Assembly (NCBI RefSeq): GCF_018917235.1
Contig: NZ_JAHLOF010000001.1
Location: forward strand, 186,001-250,000
Length of the DNA stretch: 64,000 nt
Source of the DNA: Metaclostridioides mangenotii
Lineage (GTDB): Bacteria; Bacillota; Clostridia; Peptostreptococcales; Peptostreptococcaceae
Direction: 5' to 3'
The notes beneath the pieces were generated by a model. It saw only the letters and a program-made list of their open reading frames with translations. It did not search any database and had not been told where the DNA came from. How positions within the stretch are numbered: position 1 is the first letter of the stretch; each line of letters starts with the position of its first letter. This document shows positions 1 through 8,291 of the stretch, piece by piece. The translations under genes were made by a program, and so were the position numbers.

Positions 1-642
1 ATCTCCACTTGTCTCTGATAAAGTCTTGAAATGCGGAAGTATTTCATTGTCCATCTCTTCAACGGCCATCTCTCCAGCCACTATATACTTTTGAAGTTCG
101 TTATAGAAATTAAAATTTTCGTTTAACATAGCTCCTAATTGTTTATTTGACATTCCTATTTCTCTCTCATACTTTTCTAACTCTATTTGAATTTTTTCTA
201 CTTCTCCACCAAGAGTTTCGTACTTTTGGAACATCATTTCTAAAGCATTATTTGCCTTTTTAAATATTTTTTGTATAAAGTTTGGTTCTTTTGTATCCTG
301 GAAGTCATCAATATCAAACTTATCCATGATCTTCGCCAAGTGCTGTAACATCTTAGAGTTTTCTTCGTTTTTATTAATTCTAATAGTATTAAGTAGATTG
401 TCTGAAACTTTTGCTACACCTTCAGATGCTTCACGTCCAAATTTAAGTATAGAATCAGGGTTTTCAACTTCTATAAGAGATGTAAGAGCTTCAACTTCTT
501 TAGACTTTCTAAGTTCATTCTTTTTACTATCTGTATATTCAACTATGTCAAAATTTTCTTCTACAATTGGTGCTACATTTGCAACTACTTCTGGTTGCTG
601 TTGATTGTTATCCTTTGATAATCCATTTATATTAATTGCCAT
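1..642 (-). CDS. telA: TelA-type toxic anion resistance protein (3' part outside window)
   Basis: Only about 213 N-terminal residues are present; the gene runs off the left edge. The ATG at 642-640 follows an AAAGGAGAA-type ribosome binding site and shares one base with the stop codon of the YceG-like gene upstream (TAATG), so the two are translationally coupled. The visible part has a disordered Asn/Gln-rich start, then long charged helices with coiled-coil character, as in the TelA/KlaA family (usually 370-400 residues). The family is associated with resistance to tellurite and other toxic anions, and its biochemical role is unknown. The position as last gene of a TerD/YceG operon matches yceH in the Bacillus subtilis yceCDEFGH operon. 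Family call is good; function is inferred from family and context. Confidence 0.85.
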   Translation of the reverse strand, partial: MAININGLSKDNNQQQPEVVANVAPIVEENFDIVEYTDSKKNELRKSKEVEALTSLIEVENPDSILKFGREASEGVAKVSDNLLNTIRINKNEENSKMLQHLAKIMDKFDIDDFQDTKEPNFIQKIFKKANNALEMMFQKYETLGGEVEKIQIELEKYEREIGMSNKQLGAMLNENFNFYNELQKYIVAGEMAVEEMDNEILPHFKTLSETSGD

Positions 643-2204
643 TAATATTTTCTCCTTTTCCCAAATAACTTTTTAAATAAAGGTACATCATCATTTAAAT
701 CATTTAATCTTAAATCATACTCCATCCTATCAAGTCTGTGATGATCAATTAGTTTGTTATTTATAATATTTTCTATTGTATTCTCCCCTCCAGGTGATAG
801 TACAACAATATCAAAACCTATCTTACTTAACAACAACATTAAAAAACATATCTCTTTGCTAAGTAAATAGCTTTTCCCCATGTATAAAACCAATTTTGGA
901 TTTACATTTGAATAATCAAATTCGTTTATCATTCTTATAAACTGCTTGTCCATATGAAGAACTGTGTATAGCCCCCTAATCTTATCCTCCACATTTAGAC
1001 CTTCCATAAACATATTTCCTTCAAATAGTTCTTCTACTTTTTCTAATATCATTATTTGTTTCTGAATACTAAGTGTTGAAATTGTATAATCTGGATTATT
1101 TATAATAGGCTTTTTGTCTAGTTTTACATCTGTAGACAATAAAAAAGAAAGGCTGAATGCATTTTTAATAAATTCTCTTGCAAATACATTTGTATAGCCG
1201 CTATACTCAAGGAAATACGTATATCTTGAATTTCTAAGTTTTTCTATAAACTCAATATACTCAATTCTATCGCTGTAGATCCCATCTATTTTCGCAAATA
1301 ATACAGGCATTTCAACTATATTTGCATCAAACTTAAATCCTGGTTTAAGCTTAGCAGGTTCATCCCAGTAAATCGAAATTTCGTCTACTGTAGTATTTAA
1401 AAGTAAATTTTTAATCAATCTATCTTGAAGTTGCCATGGCTTTATAAAACCAGATTCATTAAGTAGCTCTTCACTTATTCTTTTTGATGCTTCTGCTCCG
1501 ACAGTATAGGCTTTTTTTATAGAGCCTTTCTCTATTTTTTCACCCATTATAACCCTGTCTTCAAAAGAAACTAGTTCATCTACAAAATCGTTCTCTATTT
1601 TTTCTATTTTATGTCTATCTAATTTCAAAACACTTGTATCAACTTTATCATTTGGATTTAAGTAAAGAACATCAAATCCTGATAGATAAAGTACTAACAT
1701 AAAAAGAAACTCATGTTTTTTAGCATCTCCATAAAAAACTATTTTTGGAGCTTCATTTTTATCTATTGTAAGATTTGATATATACACTTTTATCCAAGAC
1801 AATATTTTTACAATAAAGTTCTGCTTAACTCTATCATTAGAAAACTCTCCCTCTCCCTCTGTCAATACCAAATCAAGAGCTCTTTTTATTTTCAGATCAA
1901 TTTCCTCATTATTTACTATCTCTAGATCTAACTCTTCTAAACTATTTTTGTAATTTTTAAGTCCGCTTTTAAAATAGTTTATGAGATCAAAGTCATTCGG
2001 ATTTGGGATTGATTCTGTAAACAGTACCAAGTCCTTTTGGTTTTCTATACTGTAATTTGTCTTGTATATCTCTAGATTGTATAGATTTTCTTCACCAACA
2101 CCAAAGTATAAAATAAAGTAACATAAGTAACCTTTTGAAGGAGTGTAATTACCTCTGTCTGATTGACTGGAAAAAAACTTTCCAAATACCGCTGAATCAT
2201 TCAA
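642..2204 (-). CDS. YceG-like component of the toxic-anion/stress operon
   Basis: This 520-residue protein has no signal peptide. It contains two similar halves: around residues 155-190 and again around 435-470 there is a pattern of hydrophobic strand, a Tyr-Gly or Met-Gly turn, a long hydrophobic helix, then 'GFDV/IxxLxP'. It therefore looks like an internal duplication of a Rossmann-like unit. This matches the YceG-like family found beside TelA and TerD proteins in Firmicutes; no enzymatic activity is established as far as I know. The start is TTG at 2204, chosen because AGGAGGG lies six bases before it. It is coupled to telA downstream, but an intrinsic terminator separates it from the ATPase gene upstream, so it may be expressed by read-through or its own promoter. 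Confidence 0.8.
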   Translation of the reverse strand: MNDSAVFGKFFSSQSDRGNYTPSKGYLCYFILYFGVGEENLYNLEIYKTNYSIENQKDLVLFTESIPNPNDFDLINYFKSGLKNYKNSLEELDLEIVNNEEIDLKIKRALDLVLTEGEGEFSNDRVKQNFIVKILSWIKVYISNLTIDKNEAPKIVFYGDAKKHEFLFMLVLYLSGFDVLYLNPNDKVDTSVLKLDRHKIEKIENDFVDELVSFEDRVIMGEKIEKGSIKKAYTVGAEASKRISEELLNESGFIKPWQLQDRLIKNLLLNTTVDEISIYWDEPAKLKPGFKFDANIVEMPVLFAKIDGIYSDRIEYIEFIEKLRNSRYTYFLEYSGYTNVFAREFIKNAFSLSFLLSTDVKLDKKPIINNPDYTISTLSIQKQIMILEKVEELFEGNMFMEGLNVEDKIRGLYTVLHMDKQFIRMINEFDYSNVNPKLVLYMGKSYLLSKEICFLMLLLSKIGFDIVVLSPGGENTIENIINNKLIDHHRLDRMEYDLRLNDLNDDVPLFKKLFGKRRKY

Positions 2205-2237
2205 TTTTTACCCTCCTGTCACTCAAAAATTATGAAA

Positions 2238-2288
2238 AATGCCTCAAAGATTACCTAATTAAATTTAGAAAAGCTCTCTTTGAGGCAA
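2238..2288 (-). terminator. Intrinsic terminator inside the ter cluster
   Basis: TGCCTCAAAGA and TCTTTGAGGCA form an 11-bp stem; read on the minus strand it is followed by ATTTTTCAT. It lies between the Ca2+-ATPase gene and the YceG-like gene and so divides the ter cluster into two units or sets their expression ratio. Confidence 0.75.
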
Positions 2289-2394
2289 CTTATAATATAA
2301 TATTACTATTAATTTATAATTTTAGCTATATTATATTATTAATTATTTAATTAAATTTATATTCTAAAAGATTTCAACGACTAATCTTTATAAT

Positions 2395-5172
2395 CTATGC
2401 CTCTTCTTTTACATTTACTATTCTAACACAGAATTTAGCTAGTTCATTAACTACGATTACTAAAGATGCGATACCTATAACTTTTAGCCATGTTACTATA
2501 TCCATTGCAACTGAGTTAAAGAAATCTTGGAATATTTGCGTAAATATTACTTGAGCTATTCCAGTAATTAGTATTATCTGTATCGCTAATTTATTTTTCA
2601 TAAAGTTTGGTATTATACTGTCAGAACCAAATTCTCTACAGTTAAATGCATTAAATAATGCACAGAATGCAAATAAGGCAAATAAGACTGTACCTTTATG
2701 AGCTTCATCTACACCTAAGAAATTAAATGTAGATTGAGCTACAATCAGAGTTGTTATAAGCAGTGCATTTGATAAAATAGAGTACATCATTTTTTTAGAA
2801 ATTATATTTGCATTTCTATTTACTGGTTTTCTGTTAAGAACATGATTTCTAACAGGCTCAAGACCTAGAGCTAGCGCTGGTGGTCCATCCATTATTATAT
2901 TAACCCATAGTAACTGAATAGTTGTAAAAGGCATATCTTGACCCATTACTTGAGAAACTATGGCTACTAGGAACGCAATTATATTAACTGTGAGCTGGAA
3001 CTGTACGAATCTCTGGAAGTTATCATATATTCCTCTACCCCATTTAATACCTTGTACAATTGTACTGAAACTATCGTCAGTAAGTATGATATCTGCAGCA
3101 TTTTTAGAAACTTCAGTACCACTTATACCCATGGCTATACCGACATCTGCTTTAGAAAGTGCAGGCGCATCGTTTATACCATCTCCTGTTACAGCTACAA
3201 CTTCACCTGATTTTTGAAGTGCTGTAACTATTCTCATCTTACTTTCTGGTTTACTTCTTGCTACTATAGCAATATCTTTTATTTCTTCTCTTAATTCTTC
3301 ATCTGTTAAAGTGTCTATATAAGAAGCCTCAACAGCTCTCATGTTGTCTTTTAAAAGTCCTAAATCTTCACCTATAGCCTTTGCTGTTATAATATTGTCT
3401 CCTGTAAGCATTTTTACAGATACACCAGCATGGCTTGCCAAGTTTACAGATTCAACAACATCCTTTCTAAGCGGATCTCTTATTCCTACAAATCCACCAA
3501 ATATTAAGTTTTCCTCTAGCATATCGACATTAACAAAATTATCTTCTGTTGTTATAGCTGCTTCTTCATCTGCTACAGAAACTTCTTTATATGCAAAGCC
3601 TAAACTTCTCATTGATTTTACTTGAAGTTTCTTGATTTCTTCTAGAACTTCATTTTTTATCTCATGTGTTATAGGTACTATGTTCGCCCCTCTTTGAACG
3701 TGAGAACATAGGTCAAGAATAATTTCTGGCGCACCTTTTGAAAGCAATACGTAATTACCATTATCTTTATATAGAGAAGTCATTCTCTTTGTTTCAGATG
3801 AGAATGGACTTTGTGCTGCTATCTCAGAATAATTTCTCATACCTCTGTAATCTTTATCGTCATTGTAAAGTAAAAGAGCACACTCAGTAGCACTTCCTAA
3901 GTACTTAACTTCACCATCAATTTTTTCTATATCTGCTGTTGAGTTTAAAATACAGTTTTCTATAAAGTAACTGTTAGATTTAGTTATGCTTCCGTCGATA
4001 TATTCTCCATCAACGTTAACTACTTCAACAGTCATTCTGTTTTCTGTTAGTGTACCAGTCTTATCTGAGCAGATAACTGATACTGATCCAATAGTTTCAC
4101 ATGCCTCTTTTTTAGTAATGAGAGCATTGATTTTAGCCATCTTTTGCATAGTGATTGCAAGAGTCATATTAATCATTGTTGGTAATCCCTCAGGAACAGC
4201 CGCAACTATAAGAGCAACACATACTGTGAACGCTGTTTTAGCAGGTTCTATTGATTCCAAAAATGGCATAAACCCAGAAGTATCAACATTAAGTATTCCT
4301 TTGCTAACTGATTGGAATATCATAAATATAAATAATAAAGATGCTACAGCACTAGATACCTTAGCAATCATTCCACCTAAGTTACCAAGTTTTATTTGTA
4401 GAGGTGTTTCTTCATCTGGATCTGAAAGATGTTGGGCTATTTTACCCATCTCACTTTCATCACCTATAGAAGTTACAACCATTATTCCTCTACCATATGC
4501 TATAAGTGTTCCACCAAATACCATATTGATTTGCTTTGCTGGTATAGGATCTTGTATTATTATATTACCTTTAGATTCTATCTCCTCCATAGGCACTACT
4601 ACTTCACATCTCTTAGATACATCATCTGATTCACCTGTAAGCATATCTTCTCTAGCCTTGATATTTACACATTCAATAAGTCTTCCATCTGCAGGAATCA
4701 TATCTCCTGTTTCAATGTAAACAATATCTCCTGGTACTAACTCATTTTTTGATACTTGATGTATTTTTCCATTTCTCATTGCCTTTACTTCAATATTTTC
4801 GGTCATTTTTGAAAGTGCATCAGCGGCTTTTTTAGAACGACCTTCTGTAATCATACCTATTGCAATACCTATAGATATAGCACCTATAATCCCAATAGCG
4901 TCATGCGTCTCTCCAATTAACGCACTTACTATAGCTGCTACTATAAGTATCATTATCATAGGTTCAGTTAAAGCATCTTTTAAATTTTGCCAAAAACTAA
5001 CTTCAGCTTTTGGAGTAAACTCATTTAAACCATATTTTTCCCTTCTGATTTTTACTTCTTCATCTGATAGACCTTTTTCCCAGTCAACTGATAATTCTTC
5101 AAGGACTTCAAGTCCTGTTTGATTAAAATACTTCATTTGATCTTTGTTATTTTCCATACTCTTAGATTCCAT
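2395..5172 (-). CDS. P-type Ca2+-transporting ATPase (PMCA/SERCA-like)
   Basis: About 925 residues, full length for a type II P-type ATPase that pumps Ca2+ (possibly Mn2+) out of the cytoplasm. Visible motifs in order: the N-terminal cation-ATPase domain; TGES in the actuator domain; the PEGLP motif in membrane segment 4; the phosphorylation motif DKTGT near residue 370; the hinge motif TGDGINDAPAL; and 'MDGPPALALGLEP' in segment 6. About ten membrane segments are apparent. The open frame extends to a TTG at 5184, but the ATG at 5172 has GAGAGAGG just upstream and overlaps the end of the TerD gene before it, implying coupling. In the B. subtilis operon a TerC-like membrane protein occupies the comparable place, so this pump may be the ion-handling partner of the TerD proteins here. 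Ion specificity is inferred from family. Confidence 0.9.
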   Translation of the reverse strand: MESKSMENNKDQMKYFNQTGLEVLEELSVDWEKGLSDEEVKIRREKYGLNEFTPKAEVSFWQNLKDALTEPMIMILIVAAIVSALIGETHDAIGIIGAISIGIAIGMITEGRSKKAADALSKMTENIEVKAMRNGKIHQVSKNELVPGDIVYIETGDMIPADGRLIECVNIKAREDMLTGESDDVSKRCEVVVPMEEIESKGNIIIQDPIPAKQINMVFGGTLIAYGRGIMVVTSIGDESEMGKIAQHLSDPDEETPLQIKLGNLGGMIAKVSSAVASLLFIFMIFQSVSKGILNVDTSGFMPFLESIEPAKTAFTVCVALIVAAVPEGLPTMINMTLAITMQKMAKINALITKKEACETIGSVSVICSDKTGTLTENRMTVEVVNVDGEYIDGSITKSNSYFIENCILNSTADIEKIDGEVKYLGSATECALLLYNDDKDYRGMRNYSEIAAQSPFSSETKRMTSLYKDNGNYVLLSKGAPEIILDLCSHVQRGANIVPITHEIKNEVLEEIKKLQVKSMRSLGFAYKEVSVADEEAAITTEDNFVNVDMLEENLIFGGFVGIRDPLRKDVVESVNLASHAGVSVKMLTGDNIITAKAIGEDLGLLKDNMRAVEASYIDTLTDEELREEIKDIAIVARSKPESKMRIVTALQKSGEVVAVTGDGINDAPALSKADVGIAMGISGTEVSKNAADIILTDDSFSTIVQGIKWGRGIYDNFQRFVQFQLTVNIIAFLVAIVSQVMGQDMPFTTIQLLWVNIIMDGPPALALGLEPVRNHVLNRKPVNRNANIISKKMMYSILSNALLITTLIVAQSTFNFLGVDEAHKGTVLFALFAFCALFNAFNCREFGSDSIIPNFMKNKLAIQIILITGIAQVIFTQIFQDFFNSVAMDIVTWLKVIGIASLVIVVNELAKFCVRIVNVKEEA

Positions 5173-5791
5173 AGCCTCTCTCAATTTTGTCTAGATTTTT
5201 TAAAACTTCAGTAAGACTTGCATCTTTAGTTCCCTCACCTATTGCTTCGAATTGCCAACTACCATCTTTTCTATATATACATCCAACTATTAAAGTTGTC
5301 TTATCAGCATAATTATCAGTTAAGTTGTACTTTACTATCTCATTGCGAGTAGTTTGGTCTACGACTCTTATAAAAGCATTTTTAATCATACCAAAGTGCT
5401 GATTCCTACGAGCACAATCGTATATATTAACAACAAATAATAGTTTATGTATTTTACTTGGTAGTTTATCAAGTTCAACTAATATTTGCTCGTCATCTCC
5501 ATCTCCATCTCCTGTAAGATTGTCTCCAGTGTGTATAACTGATCTACATTTACTTTTTAAATTTCCAAAGTAAATTAAATCTTTTACATTGTCAAGTTTA
5601 TCTTTATTATCTAGCATAAAGACAGACGCATCGCAATCTATATTAACTTTACTCGCACCCATGAGAGATTTAAAAAAACCTCCCCCACCTTCAGATACTG
5701 GATCCCATCCAAGGCCTACCGTGATCTTACTAAGACCCGGGCTTGATTTTTTTAAATCTATTTTGTCCCCTTTTTTTAAGTTAATTGACAT
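5162..5791 (-). CDS. TerD-family protein (divergent third copy)
   Basis: A 209-residue cytosolic TerD-domain protein. It keeps the family start (hydrophobic, then 'KGDKIDLKK' and 'GLGWDP') and the acidic calcium-binding stretch 'GDGDGDDE' near residues 97-104, but carries a Gly-rich insertion after the first motif and is less like the other two copies than they are to each other. TerD proteins bind calcium and are linked to tellurite resistance and general stress; the mechanism is unclear. The start is ATG 5791 with GGAGG at 5798-5802, a site lying inside the decayed TerD copy upstream. The ATPase start codon lies inside the end of this gene. Confidence 0.88.
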   Translation of the reverse strand: MSINLKKGDKIDLKKSSPGLSKITVGLGWDPVSEGGGGFFKSLMGASKVNIDCDASVFMLDNKDKLDNVKDLIYFGNLKSKCRSVIHTGDNLTGDGDGDDEQILVELDKLPSKIHKLLFVVNIYDCARRNQHFGMIKNAFIRVVDQTTRNEIVKYNLTDNYADKTTLIVGCIYRKDGSWQFEAIGEGTKDASLTEVLKNLDKIERGYGI

Positions 5792-5792
5792 A

Positions 5793-5996
5793 CTAAACCT
5801 CCAAATTAAATACTCTTCTCTTAATACACCCTACTATCAATGTCCTCATATTGTCATAGTTATCAGATAAATAATAATAAGCCATTTATTTATCTGTTGT
5901 CTGATCTACTACTCTTATGAATGTATTTTTTATCATACCGAAATTTGTTTTTTCGAAAAAGTTAAAGATATCTACTACAAATAAAAACTTATCTAT
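5793..5996 (-). pseudogene. Decayed TerD-family gene fragment
   Basis: Read on the minus strand, this gap encodes in one frame a piece closely matching the middle of the downstream TerD protein, including 'FGMIKNTFIRVVDQTT' (its neighbour has 'FGMIKNAFIRVVDQTT') and 'TLIVGCI'. An in-frame TAA follows 'DQTTDK', and both the N-terminal metal-binding half and the C-terminus are missing. It is a remnant of a tandem duplication. Its tail supplies the ribosome binding site of the intact copy. Confidence 0.8.
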
Positions 5997-6032
5997 TCGA
6001 GCATAAACATTTCACACTCCAATGTTGATGAA

Positions 6033-6611
6033 TTACACACTTAAACCGTAGTTTCTGCAAAGTGCCTCAAGTCCACCTTCAAATCCTGCTCCAACAGCGC
6101 TAAACTTCCATTCACCGTTATATCTATAGATTTCACATACAGTTATTGCTGTTTCTATACTGAACTCCTCACCAAGATCGTATCTAAGTATTTCTTCTTC
6201 ATTATCAGTGTTTAAAACTCTAACGTATGAATTAGAAACTTGTCCAAAATTTTGTCTTCTTTGCTCAGCATCATATATTGTTACAGTTACTGCTACTTTC
6301 TCTATATGATCAGGGATTTTAGGTAGATCCATTATGATTTCCTCGTCATCTCCATCTCCTTCACCAGTTCTGTTATCTCCTAAATGTTCTACTGAACCAG
6401 AACTGTGCTTTAAGTTGTTGTAGAATATAAAATCTTCGTCTCTCTCAACTCTATTAGATTTACCTACCATAAAAACACTGACATCTAGGTCGTAATCATA
6501 GCCACTGTCAAATGAATTTGTATCCCAACCTAAACCTAATTTTATTTTTTTTAGACCTGGATTTCCTTTTGTCAGATCTATTTTTTGTCCTTTTTTCAAT
6601 ACTATTGCCAT
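6033..6611 (-). CDS. TerD-family stress/tellurium resistance protein
   Basis: 192 residues, the usual length for TerD. It begins '[19 protein letters not shown]', continues with 'GLGWDTN', an acidic '[10 protein letters not shown]' strand and the calcium site 'GEGDGDDE', and ends with the conserved 'FxxEGGLxALCRNYG'. The ATG at 6611 has a GGGGG-type site (CCCCCC on the plus strand) just upstream. It lies 70 bases downstream of a close paralogue in the same direction, so the two are very probably cotranscribed. Calcium binding is known for the family; a role in tellurite, oxidative or envelope stress is inferred. Confidence 0.93.
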   Translation of the reverse strand: MAIVLKKGQKIDLTKGNPGLKKIKLGLGWDTNSFDSGYDYDLDVSVFMVGKSNRVERDEDFIFYNNLKHSSGSVEHLGDNRTGEGDGDDEEIIMDLPKIPDHIEKVAVTVTIYDAEQRRQNFGQVSNSYVRVLNTDNEEEILRYDLGEEFSIETAITVCEIYRYNGEWKFSAVGAGFEGGLEALCRNYGLSV

Positions 6612-6681
6612 AAAAATCCCCCCGTCAGTTATATTTTTAAATTTATATATGTACTGTATAATTATATATTTATATTAATAG

Positions 6682-7260
6682 TTATATATTTATACCAAAA
6701 TTTCCACAAAGCGCAGAAAGACCACCTTCAAATCCTGCTCCTAAAGCATTAAACTTCCACTCACCATTGTGTCTGTATATCTCTGCTACAACTACTGCTG
6801 TCTCTATACTAAAATCTTCACCAAGCTCATACTTAATAAGTTCTTCATTTGAATCTTTATTTACTATCCTTATATAAGAATTGCTTACTTGCCCAAAATT
6901 TTGTCTTCTTTCCAAAGCATCATGAATAGTAACTGTAAATGAAATTTTATCTATTTCATTTGGCACTTTCGATAAATCTACAAGTATTTCTTCATCATCT
7001 CCATCACCTTCACCAGTTCTATTGTCACCTAAATGTTCTACTGAACCAGAGCTATGCTTTAGGTTATTGTAGAAAATAAAATCTCCATCATTAGTAACGC
7101 TTCCGTTAGATCCAGTTAAAAAAACGGCTGAATCTAAGTCAAAATCAAATCCACCATCATATTTATTAGTATCCCAACCCAATCCAACTAAAATATTATT
7201 AAGCCCTGGATTAGTTTTTGTCAAATCTACTTTTTGTCCTTTTGCTAATGTTATACCCAT
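6682..7260 (-). CDS. TerD-family stress/tellurium resistance protein, first gene of operon
   Basis: 192 residues from ATG 7260. The frame is open for 15 more codons, but the ATG at 7260 is preceded by AAGGAGAG and gives the family start '[15 protein letters not shown]'. Motifs match the next copy almost exactly: 'GLGWDTN', '[11 protein letters not shown]', 'GEGDGDDE', and the '[16 protein letters not shown]' ending. It heads the minus-strand ter cluster and is divergent from sodA; the roughly 220-base AT-rich gap must hold promoters for both, although I could not assign them. Function as for its paralogue. Confidence 0.93.
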   Translation of the reverse strand: MGITLAKGQKVDLTKTNPGLNNILVGLGWDTNKYDGGFDFDLDSAVFLTGSNGSVTNDGDFIFYNNLKHSSGSVEHLGDNRTGEGDGDDEEILVDLSKVPNEIDKISFTVTIHDALERRQNFGQVSNSYIRIVNKDSNEELIKYELGEDFSIETAVVVAEIYRHNGEWKFNALGAGFEGGLSALCGNFGINI

Positions 7261-7486
7261 AGTTTTACTCTCCTTACTTATGTTATTATTAAATTTTTTC
7301 TTCATTATTAATAGTATTATATCATTTTTTATATAATTATGTCCTCTAAATTACTGCTATTCTAATAAGATTCTAATGATTTAACCTAATTTTTAAAATT
7401 TTAAAAAGAAATTTATTGAAGATATACCATTTAATTTTTTAATAGTTTTAAATAACAAAGGTATACTATGTAATGAGGTGATTTTA

Positions 7487-8182
7487 ATGAAGAAAAAATT
7501 TTTAGTTACTTTAGTTTTATCATTTATATTTACAATTTCAGCATTAACTAACTCAATTGCCTTAACAGCTAATACTACTGGTTTTAAGGTTAAACCATTA
7601 CCTTATGCATATGATGCATTAGAGCCATATATCGATAAAGAAACTATGACTTTACATCATGATAAACACTACAAAACTTATGTAGATAACCTAAACAAAA
7701 GCCTAGAAAAATATCCAGAGTTATATAAATACTCTTTAGAAGATCTCCTAAAGAATATTAGTTCTCTACCAAAAGATATTCAAAAATCTGTGCTAAATAA
7801 TGGTGGTGGTGCTTATAACCATGAGTTTTTCTTTGATATTATGACTCCAGAGAAGACTGAGCCATCTGAAGATCTAAGAGTTTCTATTGAAAAAGATTTT
7901 GGATCTTATGAAAACTTTAAAGAACAGTTTAAAGAAGCTGCATTAAGTGTATTTGGATCTGGTTGGGCTTGGCTGGTAAAGGATTCTAACGGTAACCTTT
8001 CTATAGTTACTACACCAAATCAAAACAGTCCAATCTCTGATAATCTAACACCTATAATAGGATTAGATGTATGGGAGCATGCATATTATTTGAAATATAA
8101 AAATGTCAGAGCAAATTATATTGATAACTGGTTTAATGTGGTAAATTGGAATAAAGCTCTAGAAAACTTAAATAGTAAATAA
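7487..8182 (+). CDS. sodA: Manganese superoxide dismutase with N-terminal hydrophobic leader
   Basis: 231 residues. After a 27-residue hydrophobic leader comes a complete Fe/Mn superoxide dismutase, which converts superoxide to H2O2 and O2. Metal ligands are visible: His in 'LHHDKHY', His in 'GGAYNHEFFF', and Asp and His in 'GLDVWEHAYY'. The residues 'GGGAYNH' and 'TTPNQ' favour the manganese type. Most bacterial SODs lack a leader, so this one is probably exported or anchored; from memory the C. difficile SodA also has such an extension and is linked to spores. GTG at 7478 opens the frame, but ATG 7487 has AATGAGGTG correctly spaced. It is a single-gene unit ending in a strong terminator. 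Confidence 0.94.
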   Translation: MKKKFLVTLVLSFIFTISALTNSIALTANTTGFKVKPLPYAYDALEPYIDKETMTLHHDKHYKTYVDNLNKSLEKYPELYKYSLEDLLKNISSLPKDIQKSVLNNGGGAYNHEFFFDIMTPEKTEPSEDLRVSIEKDFGSYENFKEQFKEAALSVFGSGWAWLVKDSNGNLSIVTTPNQNSPISDNLTPIIGLDVWEHAYYLKYKNVRANYIDNWFNVVNWNKALENLNSK

Positions 8183-8187
8183 AATGG

Positions 8188-8256
8188 AAAGAAGAAGACA
8201 CACACAGTAATAGCCTATTTTTCAAGCTGTTGTGTTGCGTGTCTTCTTCATATTTT
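8188..8256 (+). terminator. sodA terminator
   Basis: GAAGAAGACACAC pairs with the later GCGTGTCTTCTTC around an inner CAGT/CTGTTGTG stem, followed by ATATTTTTATTT. The next gene is convergent, so this hairpin may also stop transcription coming from the right. Confidence 0.85.
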
Positions 8257-8291
8257 TATTTATAATACTTCTTTTTATATTTTGTAACCTT

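Noticed and set aside
3986..4720. 244-codon plus-strand open frame
   Set aside because: It lies wholly inside the P-type ATPase gene on the other strand, has no ribosome binding site and no recognisable protein features.
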